Under the pieces are notes generated by a model. The model was given only the letters and a program-made list of their open reading frames with translations. It made no database searches and was not told where the DNA came from. This document shows, in pieces, positions 8,144 to 16,028 of a stretch of DNA of 64,000 nt; position 1 is the stretch's first letter; each line of letters opens with the position of its first letter. The DNA comes from Marinobacter sp. SS21 (GTDB lineage: Bacteria; Pseudomonadota; Gammaproteobacteria; Pseudomonadales; Oleiphilaceae), in assembly GCF_028369065.1 (NCBI RefSeq), contig NZ_JAQNDA010000002.1:1-64000 (forward strand), read 5' to 3'. A program made the translations under genes and the position numbers.

Positions 8144-8221
8144 GTTGTCGATGAGGTGGAGCGTCGAAATGGTCTGCGGGTAGCGCTCCGCAGTCCCGGG
8201 CGGGCAAGGAGTGGAAAATAA
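8144..8221 (+). pseudogene. C-terminal scrap of a RAYT transposase
   Basis: The reading VVDEVERRNGLRVALRSPGRARSGK ends at TAA and matches the tail of the RAYT pseudogene at 10613-11303 (FVDEVARRIGLRVELRGPGRPRNEK). Nothing else of the gene remains upstream, and AAATAAATCTGTC, the repeat motif linked to that RAYT lineage, follows directly. The rest of the 7979-8264 gap shows no gene. Confidence 0.7.
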
Positions 8222-8264
8222 ATCTGTCTTAGCTGCAGTAATTCAGATTTAATCGCTGCCACCA

Positions 8265-8555
8265 TCATGCAGATGATCGGTTGTCTTCCACAGCCTCCAG
8301 TTTCACCCGAAAGCCACAAGCTGCCGCGTACTTATTGAGCGTGCTCCAGCTTGGGTTGCCCCTGCCGTGCTCAAGCCTGGAAATGTTGCTTTTGTTGGTG
8401 CCGAGCTTCTTGGCGACTTCCTCCTGGGTAAGCCCCGCTTTCGTTCTCATGCTGATTAACTGATCGATCAGGCTGAATTCGTTCTGGAGGGCATCGTACT
8501 CTTCACGAACTTCGGCGTTTTGCAACGCCTTCTGCTTTAACTCTTTGAACTTCAT
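8265..8555 (-). CDS. XRE-family antitoxin (HigA-like)
   Basis: A 96-residue protein with a charged N-terminal helix and a Cro/CI-type helix-turn-helix at about 35-90 (MRTKAGLTQEEVAKKLGTNKSNISRLEHGRG within it). Its start overlaps the toxin gene stop by 4 bp (toxin first, antitoxin second), the order of HigBA-type modules. It should neutralise the toxin and repress the operon by binding the palindrome at 8896-8917. Confidence 0.9.
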   Translation of the reverse strand: MKFKELKQKALQNAEVREEYDALQNEFSLIDQLISMRTKAGLTQEEVAKKLGTNKSNISRLEHGRGNPSWSTLNKYAAACGFRVKLEAVEDNRSSA

Positions 8556-8875
8556 GATTTTTTGACCTCCATTAATCTTGCTTTGGCAAGTTCTAGGTCT
8601 TTCTTGGGCGTTTTCTGATCTTTCTTGACGAATACATGTAGAACGACGATTCGCTTGCCCTGCATATAGCAGAAAATCCCCCTTCCTATTCCTTCCTTGG
8701 CCTTGGCGCGGATCTCGAACAGCTCATCGCCCAGCGGCTTTGTGTGTGGCTCTCCAAGATTAGCGCCGTGTTTTTCCATCAGCTCCATCAGACGAATCAT
8801 TCTTGCCTGGATCTTGGGTGGCATCCCCGCCAGGTCTTCGTCTACCTTCCCGTAGAACTCAATTTCCCAGACCAT
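8552..8875 (-). CDS. HigB/RelE-type toxin (Gp49-like family)
   Basis: A 107-residue protein of the phage-derived Gp49-like/HigB family. Landmarks are FYGKVDEDLAGMPPKIQARMIRLMELM, the KPLGDELFEIRAK segment with the basic/acidic active-site face, and FVKKDQKTPKKDLELAKARL near the end. Family members cleave mRNA on the ribosome. It is followed by an overlapping XRE antitoxin. Both genes look intact. Confidence 0.9.
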   Translation of the reverse strand: MVWEIEFYGKVDEDLAGMPPKIQARMIRLMELMEKHGANLGEPHTKPLGDELFEIRAKAKEGIGRGIFCYMQGKRIVVLHVFVKKDQKTPKKDLELAKARLMEVKKS

Positions 8876-8895
8876 TTACACTCCTTCCATGTCTT

Positions 8896-8917
8896 AAGTT
8901 ATCGTAAATGATAACTT
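8896..8917. promoter_or_regulatory. Palindromic operator of the HigBA-like operon
   Basis: AAGTTATC and GATAACTT form a perfect inverted repeat with a 6-bp spacer (GTAAAT), 20 bp upstream of the toxin start. It is the expected position for antitoxin autorepression. Confidence 0.65.
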
Positions 8918-9032
8918 TAGGCGAGAGTAATGATGATATGGAATAAAAACAGCTTCGCTTAGAGTTCGTAGTAAAAACAGTAAATGTGAAAACCAGGACA
9001 GCTCTAGTTTCCTGTCCCGGTCTGGACGAAAA

Positions 9033-10385
9033 TCACTCTGCAGCTTCTTCCTCGAGATACTCTTCCTGTTTAGGTTCTATCGGTTCCGGCTTTTCGATCT
9101 TGGGCGGAGGCGCCGTCCATGCCTTCAACCACTGTCCTGCTTCCTGATAAAAGTGGGGGACGGCTTTTTCCAGTTCTTCTATAAAAACCTTCCTCCCACC
9201 GAATTTTGCGGCAAGGTCAATCTCATAGACCACTTCAAAGGTGGTTGCGGACGTGTTCGATGTATCGGACTCGAGTAGTTCTGGGTTATCTCGGAGATTT
9301 TTGAGGGCTTCGTGAGTCGGCTCCGCCTTTCCTGGTCTTGTGGCCCGGATATAGAAGCCTTCCGGATTTGTTTGTTTGAGTTGCCTGAGCAGCCAGTTAA
9401 CGCGAGCTTTGGTGCTCTTTTTGTCTTTTGGAGCTGCCAGCCGCATTGAGCAAAAGATCATGCGTCCTTTTAGGTCGGCCTTTACCTCGAGATCCGCTGC
9501 GGCGTTGATGATGTTGAGAGCACACTGGAGTACCGGCACTTTGCAAAACTCTTCAGCATCGTCCTTCAAGCGTAGGGCAGGATCCAGCCGATGATTGTTT
9601 TTGAGCTTTAGTGAAACGTCGCTACCTGTTTTACGAGACATGATCAGGCAGAGGTCTCGCTGTTCTTGGTGCCACGCTGAGATCGTATTCTGGACTTCGT
9701 CGCTGGCCTTGTTCAGCGTTCCGTTGCTCTTAACTTTGTTAACCAGATCTTTCCACTCAGGATTCATCTGGTCAAAGTTGCTAATACCTGCGCGCTCACT
9801 TTCGAAGTAGCGAAGGATTTCGTTTAGGATGAAAATCTGATCCTCGTCTTCGACGCTGTCGTTCTTCAGTAGCAACGCGCACTGCGTTCTTACGAAAGCC
9901 CAGGACCAATGGAATAGGTCAACGGTTTTGGTGGCACTCTTTGGAAGCTTAATAGGGTGGTGAGTGGGTAGGGCGGCAAACTGGTTTGAAATAGTAATGA
10001 CTGCATCCAATTGGTGGGTTTTGGCCTGCTGCAAATACTTGGCTATCTGCTCTTCATCAATCTTTTCATTCCCTACTTTCGCCTCTATCAGTGCTCGCCA
10101 TTCCTTTTTCCCCGTTCGAAGGATCAACAAACCATCTGGGCGATCTTTGGGCTTTTGCTCTTTGGGCGATGACGCATCGAATACAACCTCTGTCCATGCC
10201 TCAAGTACCGCTTTGACACCAACTTTAATTCCGATGGATTTCAGAAGCGCTTGACGTAGCTCGAAGACCGAGCGCATTCCTGCGAGGAGCACAGAGGTGG
10301 ATTTTTGTTCCCTGGCACTGTCAGCGACGATGGGGATAAGGCGTGCAGGCTCTCCCCCAGAGACAAAATCTGGACGGTTATGCAT
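9033..10385 (-). CDS. PD-(D/E)XK nuclease-like protein, possible defence gene
   Basis: A 450-residue protein. Residues 55-110 carry a nuclease-type core: acidic residues in LEAWTEVVF, D84 in RPDGLLIL and E101-x-K103 in LIEAKVG, the D...ExK pattern of PD-(D/E)XK enzymes, followed by a helix with EEQIAKYLQQAK. The middle and C-terminal parts are of unknown fold and end in a Pro/Glu-rich tail. No partner gene lies beside it; neighbours are a toxin-antitoxin pair and a RAYT pseudogene. Stand-alone anti-phage nuclease is one possibility. I do not recognise a named family. Confidence 0.55.
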   Translation of the reverse strand: MHNRPDFVSGGEPARLIPIVADSAREQKSTSVLLAGMRSVFELRQALLKSIGIKVGVKAVLEAWTEVVFDASSPKEQKPKDRPDGLLILRTGKKEWRALIEAKVGNEKIDEEQIAKYLQQAKTHQLDAVITISNQFAALPTHHPIKLPKSATKTVDLFHWSWAFVRTQCALLLKNDSVEDEDQIFILNEILRYFESERAGISNFDQMNPEWKDLVNKVKSNGTLNKASDEVQNTISAWHQEQRDLCLIMSRKTGSDVSLKLKNNHRLDPALRLKDDAEEFCKVPVLQCALNIINAAADLEVKADLKGRMIFCSMRLAAPKDKKSTKARVNWLLRQLKQTNPEGFYIRATRPGKAEPTHEALKNLRDNPELLESDTSNTSATTFEVVYEIDLAAKFGGRKVFIEELEKAVPHFYQEAGQWLKAWTAPPPKIEKPEPIEPKQEEYLEEEAAE

Positions 10386-10612
10386 TGATGACTCCGTGTT
10401 CTTTTTATTGGGTTGCAGGGTAATAGCCTAGCAGCTATCTGGGAGTTTTCAGGTCAGTGCTTGGGGCTCACGAAAACCGGAACAGACTTATTTTCCGATC
10501 TCCATCAAGTTAGGTCTACATCTCGGAAGGGCTCAAGCGATCCGCTAGAATAACTCCTCTCTGCCCCAGAGCTGATGTTGGGCTTTAACTCTGCACAGGC
10601 AAGGAGAAGCCA
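10386..10612. other. Intergenic, carries repeat of the second RAYT lineage
   Basis: No gene seen. AAAACCGGAACAGACTTATTTTCCG at about 10475-10499 in shortened form (CCGGAACAGACTTATTTT) resembles the inverse of the AAATAAATC sequences after the RAYT tails at 8221 and 11303, consistent with left and right ends of that element. Confidence 0.45.
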
Positions 10613-11303
10613 ATGCTCCGTCAGGCTGGAGTTATCGAGCCCGGTCTTCAGCACCACGTCGTTCAGCGTGGCCATAATCGTTAGCCGGTGATTGTCGAAG
10701 ATCGCGACCATGAATATTACCTGTCGAATCTTAGGGAATGGAAAACGACGCTTGGCCTGGATGTGTACAGCTACTGTCTGATGATAAATCACGTACATCT
10801 GGTGGTGGGCGACAATGACAAGCTGACCGCTATTTCCCAGTTGATGAAACGCTTGGCAGGCCGCCAAACACGGTTTGTGAACGCCATGGAAAGAAGAAAC
10901 GGCTCACTTTGGGAAGGGCGTTACAAAGTTAGCCCAATAGACACGGATGCATACCTGCTGAGTAGCTGTCGGTACGTTGAGCTAAACCCTGTGAAAGCGC
11001 GAATGGTTTAATCGCCGGAGACCTATCCCTGGTCGAGTTATTCGATGCGAGTCGACATTGTGGGTGACGATTGGCTCGATGAACCGCCCTCCTGGGAAAG
11101 TCCGGGGCATTCGGAGTTGGACCGGTTGGCGCGTTATCGCGATTTTTTCTCTGATTTGTCCGCAACCCAGGCGGAGTTTGATCAGTGCTGCTATCAACCG
11201 AAACAAGCTGACCGGTGGTGAGTGTTTTGTCGATGAGGTGGCGCGTCGAATTGGTCTGCGGGTAGAGCTCCGCGGTCCTGGGCGGCCAAGGAATGAAAAA
11301 TAA
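10613..11303 (+). pseudogene. RAYT (Y1) transposase of a second lineage, decayed
   Basis: Recognisable from start to end: LQHHVVQRGHNR, then YSYCLMINHVHLVVG (HUH motif), GSLWEGRYKVSPIDTDAYLLSSCRYVELNPVKARM in pieces, and a tail FVDEVARRIGLRVELRGPGRP. It has an in-frame stop at 10682-10684 (after GHNR), another at 11009-11011 (after KARMV), and a frameshift near 11205. It differs strongly from the pair at 2-4 kb. Non-functional; it forms the left boundary of the RiPP locus. Confidence 0.88.
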
Positions 11304-11408
11304 ATCAGCCTCGGTTTCGCGATGGTTTGCCTGATTTTGAATAGGGCGATAGGCAAAACCTGACCCCGGATCAGTTACTTGGGCTGGATGTAAAATCAGG
11401 ATGAACAA

Positions 11409-12212
11409 GTGAAGAACACAAAGGATTGGACTAAGATTTCGCACCCAACTGCAAAAATAGAACGAATGGAGGCTTTCTTTGCCAGTCATGGATTTACCCC
11501 ACACAAGCACGACACCTACGCCTTAGGAATTACCCTCAACGGCGTGCATAGTTTTAGCTACCGCAAGTCCATGCGGCACAGTCTGCCGGGCAATGCGGTC
11601 GTGATACATCCGGATGAACTGCATGATGGCGAGGCGGGTACGGAAGAGGGCTTTCACTATAAAATCCTCTATGTTTCGCCTGAAGTCATTCAGCAAGTGC
11701 TCGGCGGGAAGCCCCTGCCGTTTATTCCCGGCGGAATTTCGTCCGATCCGCGAATAGTCTCCGCCATTTCCAACATGCTTATCCATCTTGACGGTCCTTT
11801 AGATAGCCTGGAAGAAGATGATGGGATCTATGAAATCGCGCAAGCTCTCAGTGACGTGTCCGGTCAAAAGGCACGGCGCAAAAAATTAAATTACAAAGCG
11901 GCTGAATTGGCCCGACAATTTATGCTCGACGCCTCCAACGAAGCCGTCACCTTGGACCGTCTGGAGCTAGCCGCCGAGACGGATCGATGGAGTCTATCGA
12001 GGGATTTTCGTGCTTTATTCGGAACCAGTCCTTATCGCTATCTGACCCTGCGTCGGCTGGATAAGGCCAAGAGTATGATCAGCGCCGGGATGGCGTTGGT
12101 GGACGTTGCTGCCGCCTGTGGTTTCACCGACCAAAGTCATTTGACGCACCAATTCTCCAAAACGTACGGATTGCCCCCTGGCCGGTGGGCGGACCTTATG
12201 CTTCGCAACTAG
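11409..12212 (+). CDS. AraC-family regulator with cupin sensor domain, RiPP locus
   Basis: A 267-residue regulator. The N-terminal half is a cupin-type AraC_binding domain (FTPHKHDTYALGITLNGVHSF and the HPDELHDGEAG segment, about 25-110). The C-terminal half has two helix-turn-helix motifs (about 165-265), ending ACGFTDQSHLTHQFSKTYGLPPGRW. This architecture often accompanies LysE- or AzlCD-type amino-acid exporters, and an azlCD pair ends this locus. It is on the same strand, 188 bp upstream of the precursor peptide. It probably senses the product or substrate and activates the cluster. Confidence 0.9.
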   Translation: MKNTKDWTKISHPTAKIERMEAFFASHGFTPHKHDTYALGITLNGVHSFSYRKSMRHSLPGNAVVIHPDELHDGEAGTEEGFHYKILYVSPEVIQQVLGGKPLPFIPGGISSDPRIVSAISNMLIHLDGPLDSLEEDDGIYEIAQALSDVSGQKARRKKLNYKAAELARQFMLDASNEAVTLDRLELAAETDRWSLSRDFRALFGTSPYRYLTLRRLDKAKSMISAGMALVDVAAACGFTDQSHLTHQFSKTYGLPPGRWADLMLRN

Positions 12213-12400
12213 CTCCAAATCTGCACGATCATACAAGACCCATTTTCGTACTAATACCTAGAATCGCCTGGGACTCCAGAGCAGAGCCCGAGTGTGCTCT
12301 TGCACGCTCCGGTTACATTTTTGGAATCAGGACGAGGGCTATTTGTCTTAGCAATGAGGCAAAGACTTCCCACTTAAAAACACTTTATAGGGACATATTT
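12213..12400 (+). promoter_or_regulatory. Leader region of the RiPP operon
   Basis: A 188-bp gap before the precursor gene, presumably holding the promoter and AraC operator. I found no convincing -35/-10 pair, as expected for an activator-dependent promoter. A ribosome-binding site AGGGAC lies about 8 bp before the ATG at 12401. Confidence 0.35.
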
Positions 12401-12592
12401 ATGAAATTTGATAGCAAAGTGAATCCCGTTGCGGGAACTGTTGGTGGAACTGTTGGTGGAACTGTCGGTGGCACTGTGGGCGGAACCGTTGGTGGAACTG
12501 TCGGTGGCACTGTGGGGGGAACCGTAGGCGGGACCGTTGGTGGCACGCTTGGTCTGGAAGGCTTGCAGTTAGCCACTTCGTTGACCAAGTAA
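12401..12592 (+). CDS. Repeat-rich RiPP precursor peptide, ten GTVG/GTLG units
   Basis: A 63-residue peptide: an 11-residue start MKFDSKVNPVA, nine perfect GTVG tetrapeptides, one GTLG, then LEGLQLATSLTK. There is no signal peptide and no Cys, Ser-rich or aromatic core. Codons vary freely in third position (all four Val codons, three Gly and three Thr codons) while the residues stay fixed, so the protein sequence is under selection. Units 3-5 and 6-8 are near-identical 36-bp blocks, showing recent expansion. It lies 58 bp before a radical SAM/SPASM maturase. I infer that it is the substrate of that enzyme, with the repeats as multiple cores. I know of no described RiPP with this core. Confidence 0.8.
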   Translation: MKFDSKVNPVAGTVGGTVGGTVGGTVGGTVGGTVGGTVGGTVGGTVGGTLGLEGLQLATSLTK

Positions 12593-12650
12593 TTTACCAG
12601 GCCATCCAGTAGGGTGGCCATTGATACACCTTAAGGATGAGGGCTGCTTT

Positions 12651-14150
12651 GTGATAACTGCAGTAGAAACAAAAACATTCACTTTATCTGAAGACATTAT
12701 CCAGCAGCGAGTTGGGGATAGGACCGCGACCTACCACCGACTTTTGGGGGGGCTGTTCTTTTTGGACGGTGCCGGTCAAGAGGTTCTGCAATCCTTTAAA
12801 CAAAATAGAGCTGTGCCGGAATCTGTTTTGCAGGGGCAGGCTAAAAACCGAACAGAAGAACTGGTTCAGCAATTGATTGCCAGGCGCATATTGGTCGAGA
12901 GCCCGGCGCCCAAAGCTCAGGACGCCACGCCTCAGTTAGAGAAAAAAGTAAATGTCATCCAGCTGATTTTGGCCAACGCGTGTAACTTTGGCTGCACTTA
13001 TTGCTTTGAAGGCGTTCAGGGCAAAGAGATGTCGGTTGAGGATGAGGTCAATAAGGTTGAAGAGTCTCGGATCATTGCTAAGGACAGTATCAAGGTAAAC
13101 ATTGAAGACTCGATGTATGCCTCTAAAGAGCGGTTCGAGCACCAGTACAGTCCGCAGAATCGTTCAATGAAGCCGGAAGACGGCGTCGCTTATGTCGAAT
13201 CCGCGTTAAGAGTGGCGCGCTCGGAAGGTGTCCGAGAAGTGATGGTTCAGTTTTTTGGCGGGGAGCCCCTGTTGAACTGGCGCACCATTAAGGCGGTTCT
13301 GGACCGGTTTGGTCGCGGTGAGAACGATGACATGACCATTCACTACTCGACGGTGACCAATGGCTCTTTGATCACCGATGAGGTGTCCAAGACATTCCGA
13401 GAGTACGAAGTGGCCGTGTGCGTCAGTGTGGATTCGCCGAACAGTCCGAGTCGCCCGCTCAAAAACGGGAATGACAGCATGCCTATTGTCATGAAAGGGC
13501 TCAGAAAACTCCAGAAATACAACAACCGGGTGGCCCTGAACGCGGCGTTGACGTCAGCCACATGGGACGACTTTAACGAGACGATCGTCGATTTGGCCGC
13601 CGACGTGGGTGCCAAGGAGATTGGTGTCGTTGTTGATTTTGCCCCCACCTTCTATTCCGAGTACGGCGCCGGGAACATCGTTGATCGCCTCTGGCAGGTG
13701 ATTCAGTACGGCCGCGAAAACGGCGTGGTGCTGACGGGCTACTGGCACCAGATTTTTCAGGTCATGCTGGGCTTCGATACGGTCAGTTACCGAGGATTCA
13801 AGAACTGCTCGGCGAAGGGAGCCCAGTTCAGTATCGAGCCCAATGGATCGGTGTTCTCCTGCAAAGCCGGATCCACCTTACTGGGGGATATTCGTGATGA
13901 GGCCAAAATTCTGAACGAAAAGCCTTACTTGGACCACGCCAAGTTACGGCGGGAAAACCCGGCCTTCTGCAACGGCTGCGAAATTGAGGGCTTCTGCGGT
14001 GGACTGTGCCTCGGTCCCTTAGAAAAGAAGTACGGCTCAATCAAGTCGGTCGAAGAATCGGCCTGCGACTTCTATCGCGGCATCACGAAAAAGCACATTG
14101 AAGCGATACAGCCTTACGAAATTGCCACGTTTGATCTTGAGCCTGCCTAA
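12651..14150 (+). CDS. Radical SAM/SPASM peptide maturase
   Basis: A 499-residue protein from a GTG start preceded by AAGGATGAGG; an in-frame TTG at 12621 is possible but has a weaker site. Residues about 10-85 look like a PqqD-type peptide-recognition domain (YHRLLGGLFFLDGAGQEVL). The radical SAM CX3CX2C is C111-x3-C115-x2-C118 in ACNFGCTYC, and FFGGEPLLNW lies near residue 203. About 80 residues are inserted between them. A SPASM domain with auxiliary-cluster cysteines follows (NCSAKG, FSCKAG, FCNGCEIEGFCGGLC, SACDFY). Such enzymes install crosslinks, epimerisations or thioethers. With no Cys in the core, C-C/C-O crosslinks or epimerisation at Val/Thr are more likely. The actual reaction is unknown. 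Confidence 0.92.
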   Translation: MITAVETKTFTLSEDIIQQRVGDRTATYHRLLGGLFFLDGAGQEVLQSFKQNRAVPESVLQGQAKNRTEELVQQLIARRILVESPAPKAQDATPQLEKKVNVIQLILANACNFGCTYCFEGVQGKEMSVEDEVNKVEESRIIAKDSIKVNIEDSMYASKERFEHQYSPQNRSMKPEDGVAYVESALRVARSEGVREVMVQFFGGEPLLNWRTIKAVLDRFGRGENDDMTIHYSTVTNGSLITDEVSKTFREYEVAVCVSVDSPNSPSRPLKNGNDSMPIVMKGLRKLQKYNNRVALNAALTSATWDDFNETIVDLAADVGAKEIGVVVDFAPTFYSEYGAGNIVDRLWQVIQYGRENGVVLTGYWHQIFQVMLGFDTVSYRGFKNCSAKGAQFSIEPNGSVFSCKAGSTLLGDIRDEAKILNEKPYLDHAKLRRENPAFCNGCEIEGFCGGLCLGPLEKKYGSIKSVEESACDFYRGITKKHIEAIQPYEIATFDLEPA

Positions 14151-14164
14151 TTAAGGATACCTAC

Positions 14165-14893
14165 ATGACCGCTTTCGCCGAACAAATTCCCTTTGAGATC
14201 AGCGCTAATAAGGATTACTTGGAGAACGGGTACTGTGTCATTGATATGCCCGAGATCCCCCAGAGCCTATTGGATTCATTCGACAAGATGCCCCGAGACA
14301 TTCACAGTCCGGGTAGACTCAGAGAGATTCGCTTGACCCAATACATTGGATACTGGGAAGAAGGGGAGTGGTTTTTTGCCCCGCTCCCAAAGCGAAAGTA
14401 TGTGCAATCTGCCGACTATATAAAGCTGGCTGAAGCAGGTGGTGTCCCGAGGCACCGCGAACAAATTGTCGGGGACCCCACGGCGTTGATTGCGGCGGTA
14501 TTGAATAAATTGCCCGTTGAGCTCAATGAAATGTTCCAAATCAACGTCAACCAGATCCGGGTCATCGCGAATGCTGAATTCAAAGGGGTCACGGTACCCG
14601 AAGGGCCACACAGGGACGGCCACGAATTCAGTGTGATCGCTGTCGCACGGCGAAGCAATGTTACGGGTGGGGAAACCCAAGTGATCGATCCTAAGACCCG
14701 GGAAATATTGTTCCGAACCATCTTGGATGAAAATCAGGCCATTCTGATTGATGACGAGCGCTTCATTCATTACGCGACTAACATTGAGCCGGACGAAGGT
14801 GATGTGGGTTACCGGGATATATGGGTAATTGAAATCAACCGCTGGCACAATCGATCATACGGGCCAGCCCACGAGCGGACATCTACTGCCTGA
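14165..14893 (+). CDS. 2-oxoglutarate/Fe(II) dioxygenase, PF10014 (isoleucine hydroxylase-like)
   Basis: A 242-residue member of the 2OG-Fe_dioxy family, which includes L-isoleucine 4-hydroxylase of Bacillus thuringiensis. The iron triad reads H149-x-D151 (PHRDGHEFS) and H202 (FIHYATNI), with R217 (GYRDIW) as the 2OG-binding arginine. It begins 14 bp after the maturase with an AAGGA site, so it is co-transcribed. Characterised relatives hydroxylate free aliphatic amino acids. Here it may hydroxylate Val/Thr/Leu within the GTVG/GTLG peptide or an amino acid released from it. The assignment of family is firm, the substrate is inference. Confidence 0.9.
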   Translation: MTAFAEQIPFEISANKDYLENGYCVIDMPEIPQSLLDSFDKMPRDIHSPGRLREIRLTQYIGYWEEGEWFFAPLPKRKYVQSADYIKLAEAGGVPRHREQIVGDPTALIAAVLNKLPVELNEMFQINVNQIRVIANAEFKGVTVPEGPHRDGHEFSVIAVARRSNVTGGETQVIDPKTREILFRTILDENQAILIDDERFIHYATNIEPDEGDVGYRDIWVIEINRWHNRSYGPAHERTSTA

Positions 14894-14897
14894 ACCT

Positions 14898-15629
14898 ATG
14901 CGCGATTCTTCAAGTCTTGATATAGCCATAGAGCGGGACCAAGGGAAGGCGTCATCCATTAGACGGCCTTTCCTTAGGGTGCTCCCATCCGCTATTACCA
15001 TTATTCCGGTGAGCATGCTTTTCGGCGTACTCGCGTACCGGGCAGACTGGAGCATGCTTGAGGTTTTGGCCGCGGGGTTTCTCGGCTTCACGGGTAGCGG
15101 CCAGTTTGCATTGCTGCCGTTGGTAGACACCAATGCCAGTTTCCTGACAATGCTGATTGTCTGTGCATCCATTAACAGTCGTTATTTTCCAATTGCATTC
15201 ACCACGACCAAAAGGTTGCCAAAGACATTTTTTGCCAGAACGTTTGTTTCACACATGCTTGGTGATGAAGCTTACGCAACGGAGAGAAGTGGCGATACGG
15301 TTAAAGAGACCCTCATTATTCGACTGACCATCTTCGCATTCTGGGTGGTTTCCGGCGTGATAGGCGCAATAGTTGCTCAGGTCATTCCCAGCGCTTGGTT
15401 AACTACTGATATCCACTTGGGATTTCCGGCCAGCGTTGTACTTGTTCATCTTTCTGTCTCACAAATAAAGATGCGGGTATCCGGCATTTTCCTGATGCAG
15501 TCGGTGATGGTGCTTACCTGTCTTTTATTGGCCACTGCTTTTTACTGGTGGTTAGGGCCTACCTATTTCTGGATCCCCAGCGTCATTATGACAGCCGTAG
15601 TCTTGGACCAATGGAAAAAACATGAGTGA
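14898..15629 (+). CDS. azlC: AzlC family branched-chain amino-acid exporter, large subunit
   Basis: A 243-residue membrane protein with several transmembrane segments and the AzlC landmarks GFLGFTGSGQFALLPL and CASINSRYFPIA near the first third. AzlC acts with AzlD to export branched-chain amino acids and analogues. The ATG at 14898 is 4 bp after the dioxygenase stop; a longer upstream reading overlaps that gene and is unlikely. Its place at the end of a RiPP operon suggests that the exported compound is a small amino-acid-like or short-peptide product. Confidence 0.92.
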   Translation: MRDSSSLDIAIERDQGKASSIRRPFLRVLPSAITIIPVSMLFGVLAYRADWSMLEVLAAGFLGFTGSGQFALLPLVDTNASFLTMLIVCASINSRYFPIAFTTTKRLPKTFFARTFVSHMLGDEAYATERSGDTVKETLIIRLTIFAFWVVSGVIGAIVAQVIPSAWLTTDIHLGFPASVVLVHLSVSQIKMRVSGIFLMQSVMVLTCLLLATAFYWWLGPTYFWIPSVIMTAVVLDQWKKHE

Positions 15630-15927
15630 AGGCGTAATCACTGGTATCGCGGCCCTTCTTTTTACGAGCCTCCTGGTCCGAGTGCTTCCGGTGGTCTACA
15701 ACTTTAAGTTTCCCGAGGGGCTGGTAAAGTGGATGGAGACGATTCTTCCCTCGGCCGTGTTCCTTAACTTTATCGCGTATATTTTTTTGCAGGAAATGAG
15801 GGTCTCAGCTGTTGCTGCATTGGTTTCCTTGGGCTTAACAGCAATTATGGCCTATTTGAATCTCGGAGGCCTTTTCATGGGAGTACTTGGTGGCTGCATG
15901 TCTTATTACTTATTGACGACATCGTGA
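15622..15927 (+). CDS. azlD: AzlD family exporter, small subunit
   Basis: A 101-residue protein with about four hydrophobic helices, typical of AzlD. It overlaps azlC by 8 bp, indicating translational coupling. It includes LVRVLPVVYNF near the start, LPSAVFLNFIAY and the C-terminal GVLGGCMSYYLL. It completes the two-component exporter and is the last gene of the RiPP locus. Confidence 0.9.
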   Translation: MSEGVITGIAALLFTSLLVRVLPVVYNFKFPEGLVKWMETILPSAVFLNFIAYIFLQEMRVSAVAALVSLGLTAIMAYLNLGGLFMGVLGGCMSYYLLTTS

Positions 15928-16028
15928 TTGTTACACCGCCCAAATCTTGCCCACACTTTTGAATTCCCCTTTTGGGTCAAATCAAAAACCGGGACACCCA
16001 TTAGCCAGTGCGCGTCTGGATCACGGGG

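Noticed and set aside
12385-12621. Minus-strand reading with PPTV repeats opposite the precursor peptide
   Set aside because: It is the mirror of the GTVG array, has no suitable ribosome site, and opposes the operon. Codon variation fits the plus-strand reading.
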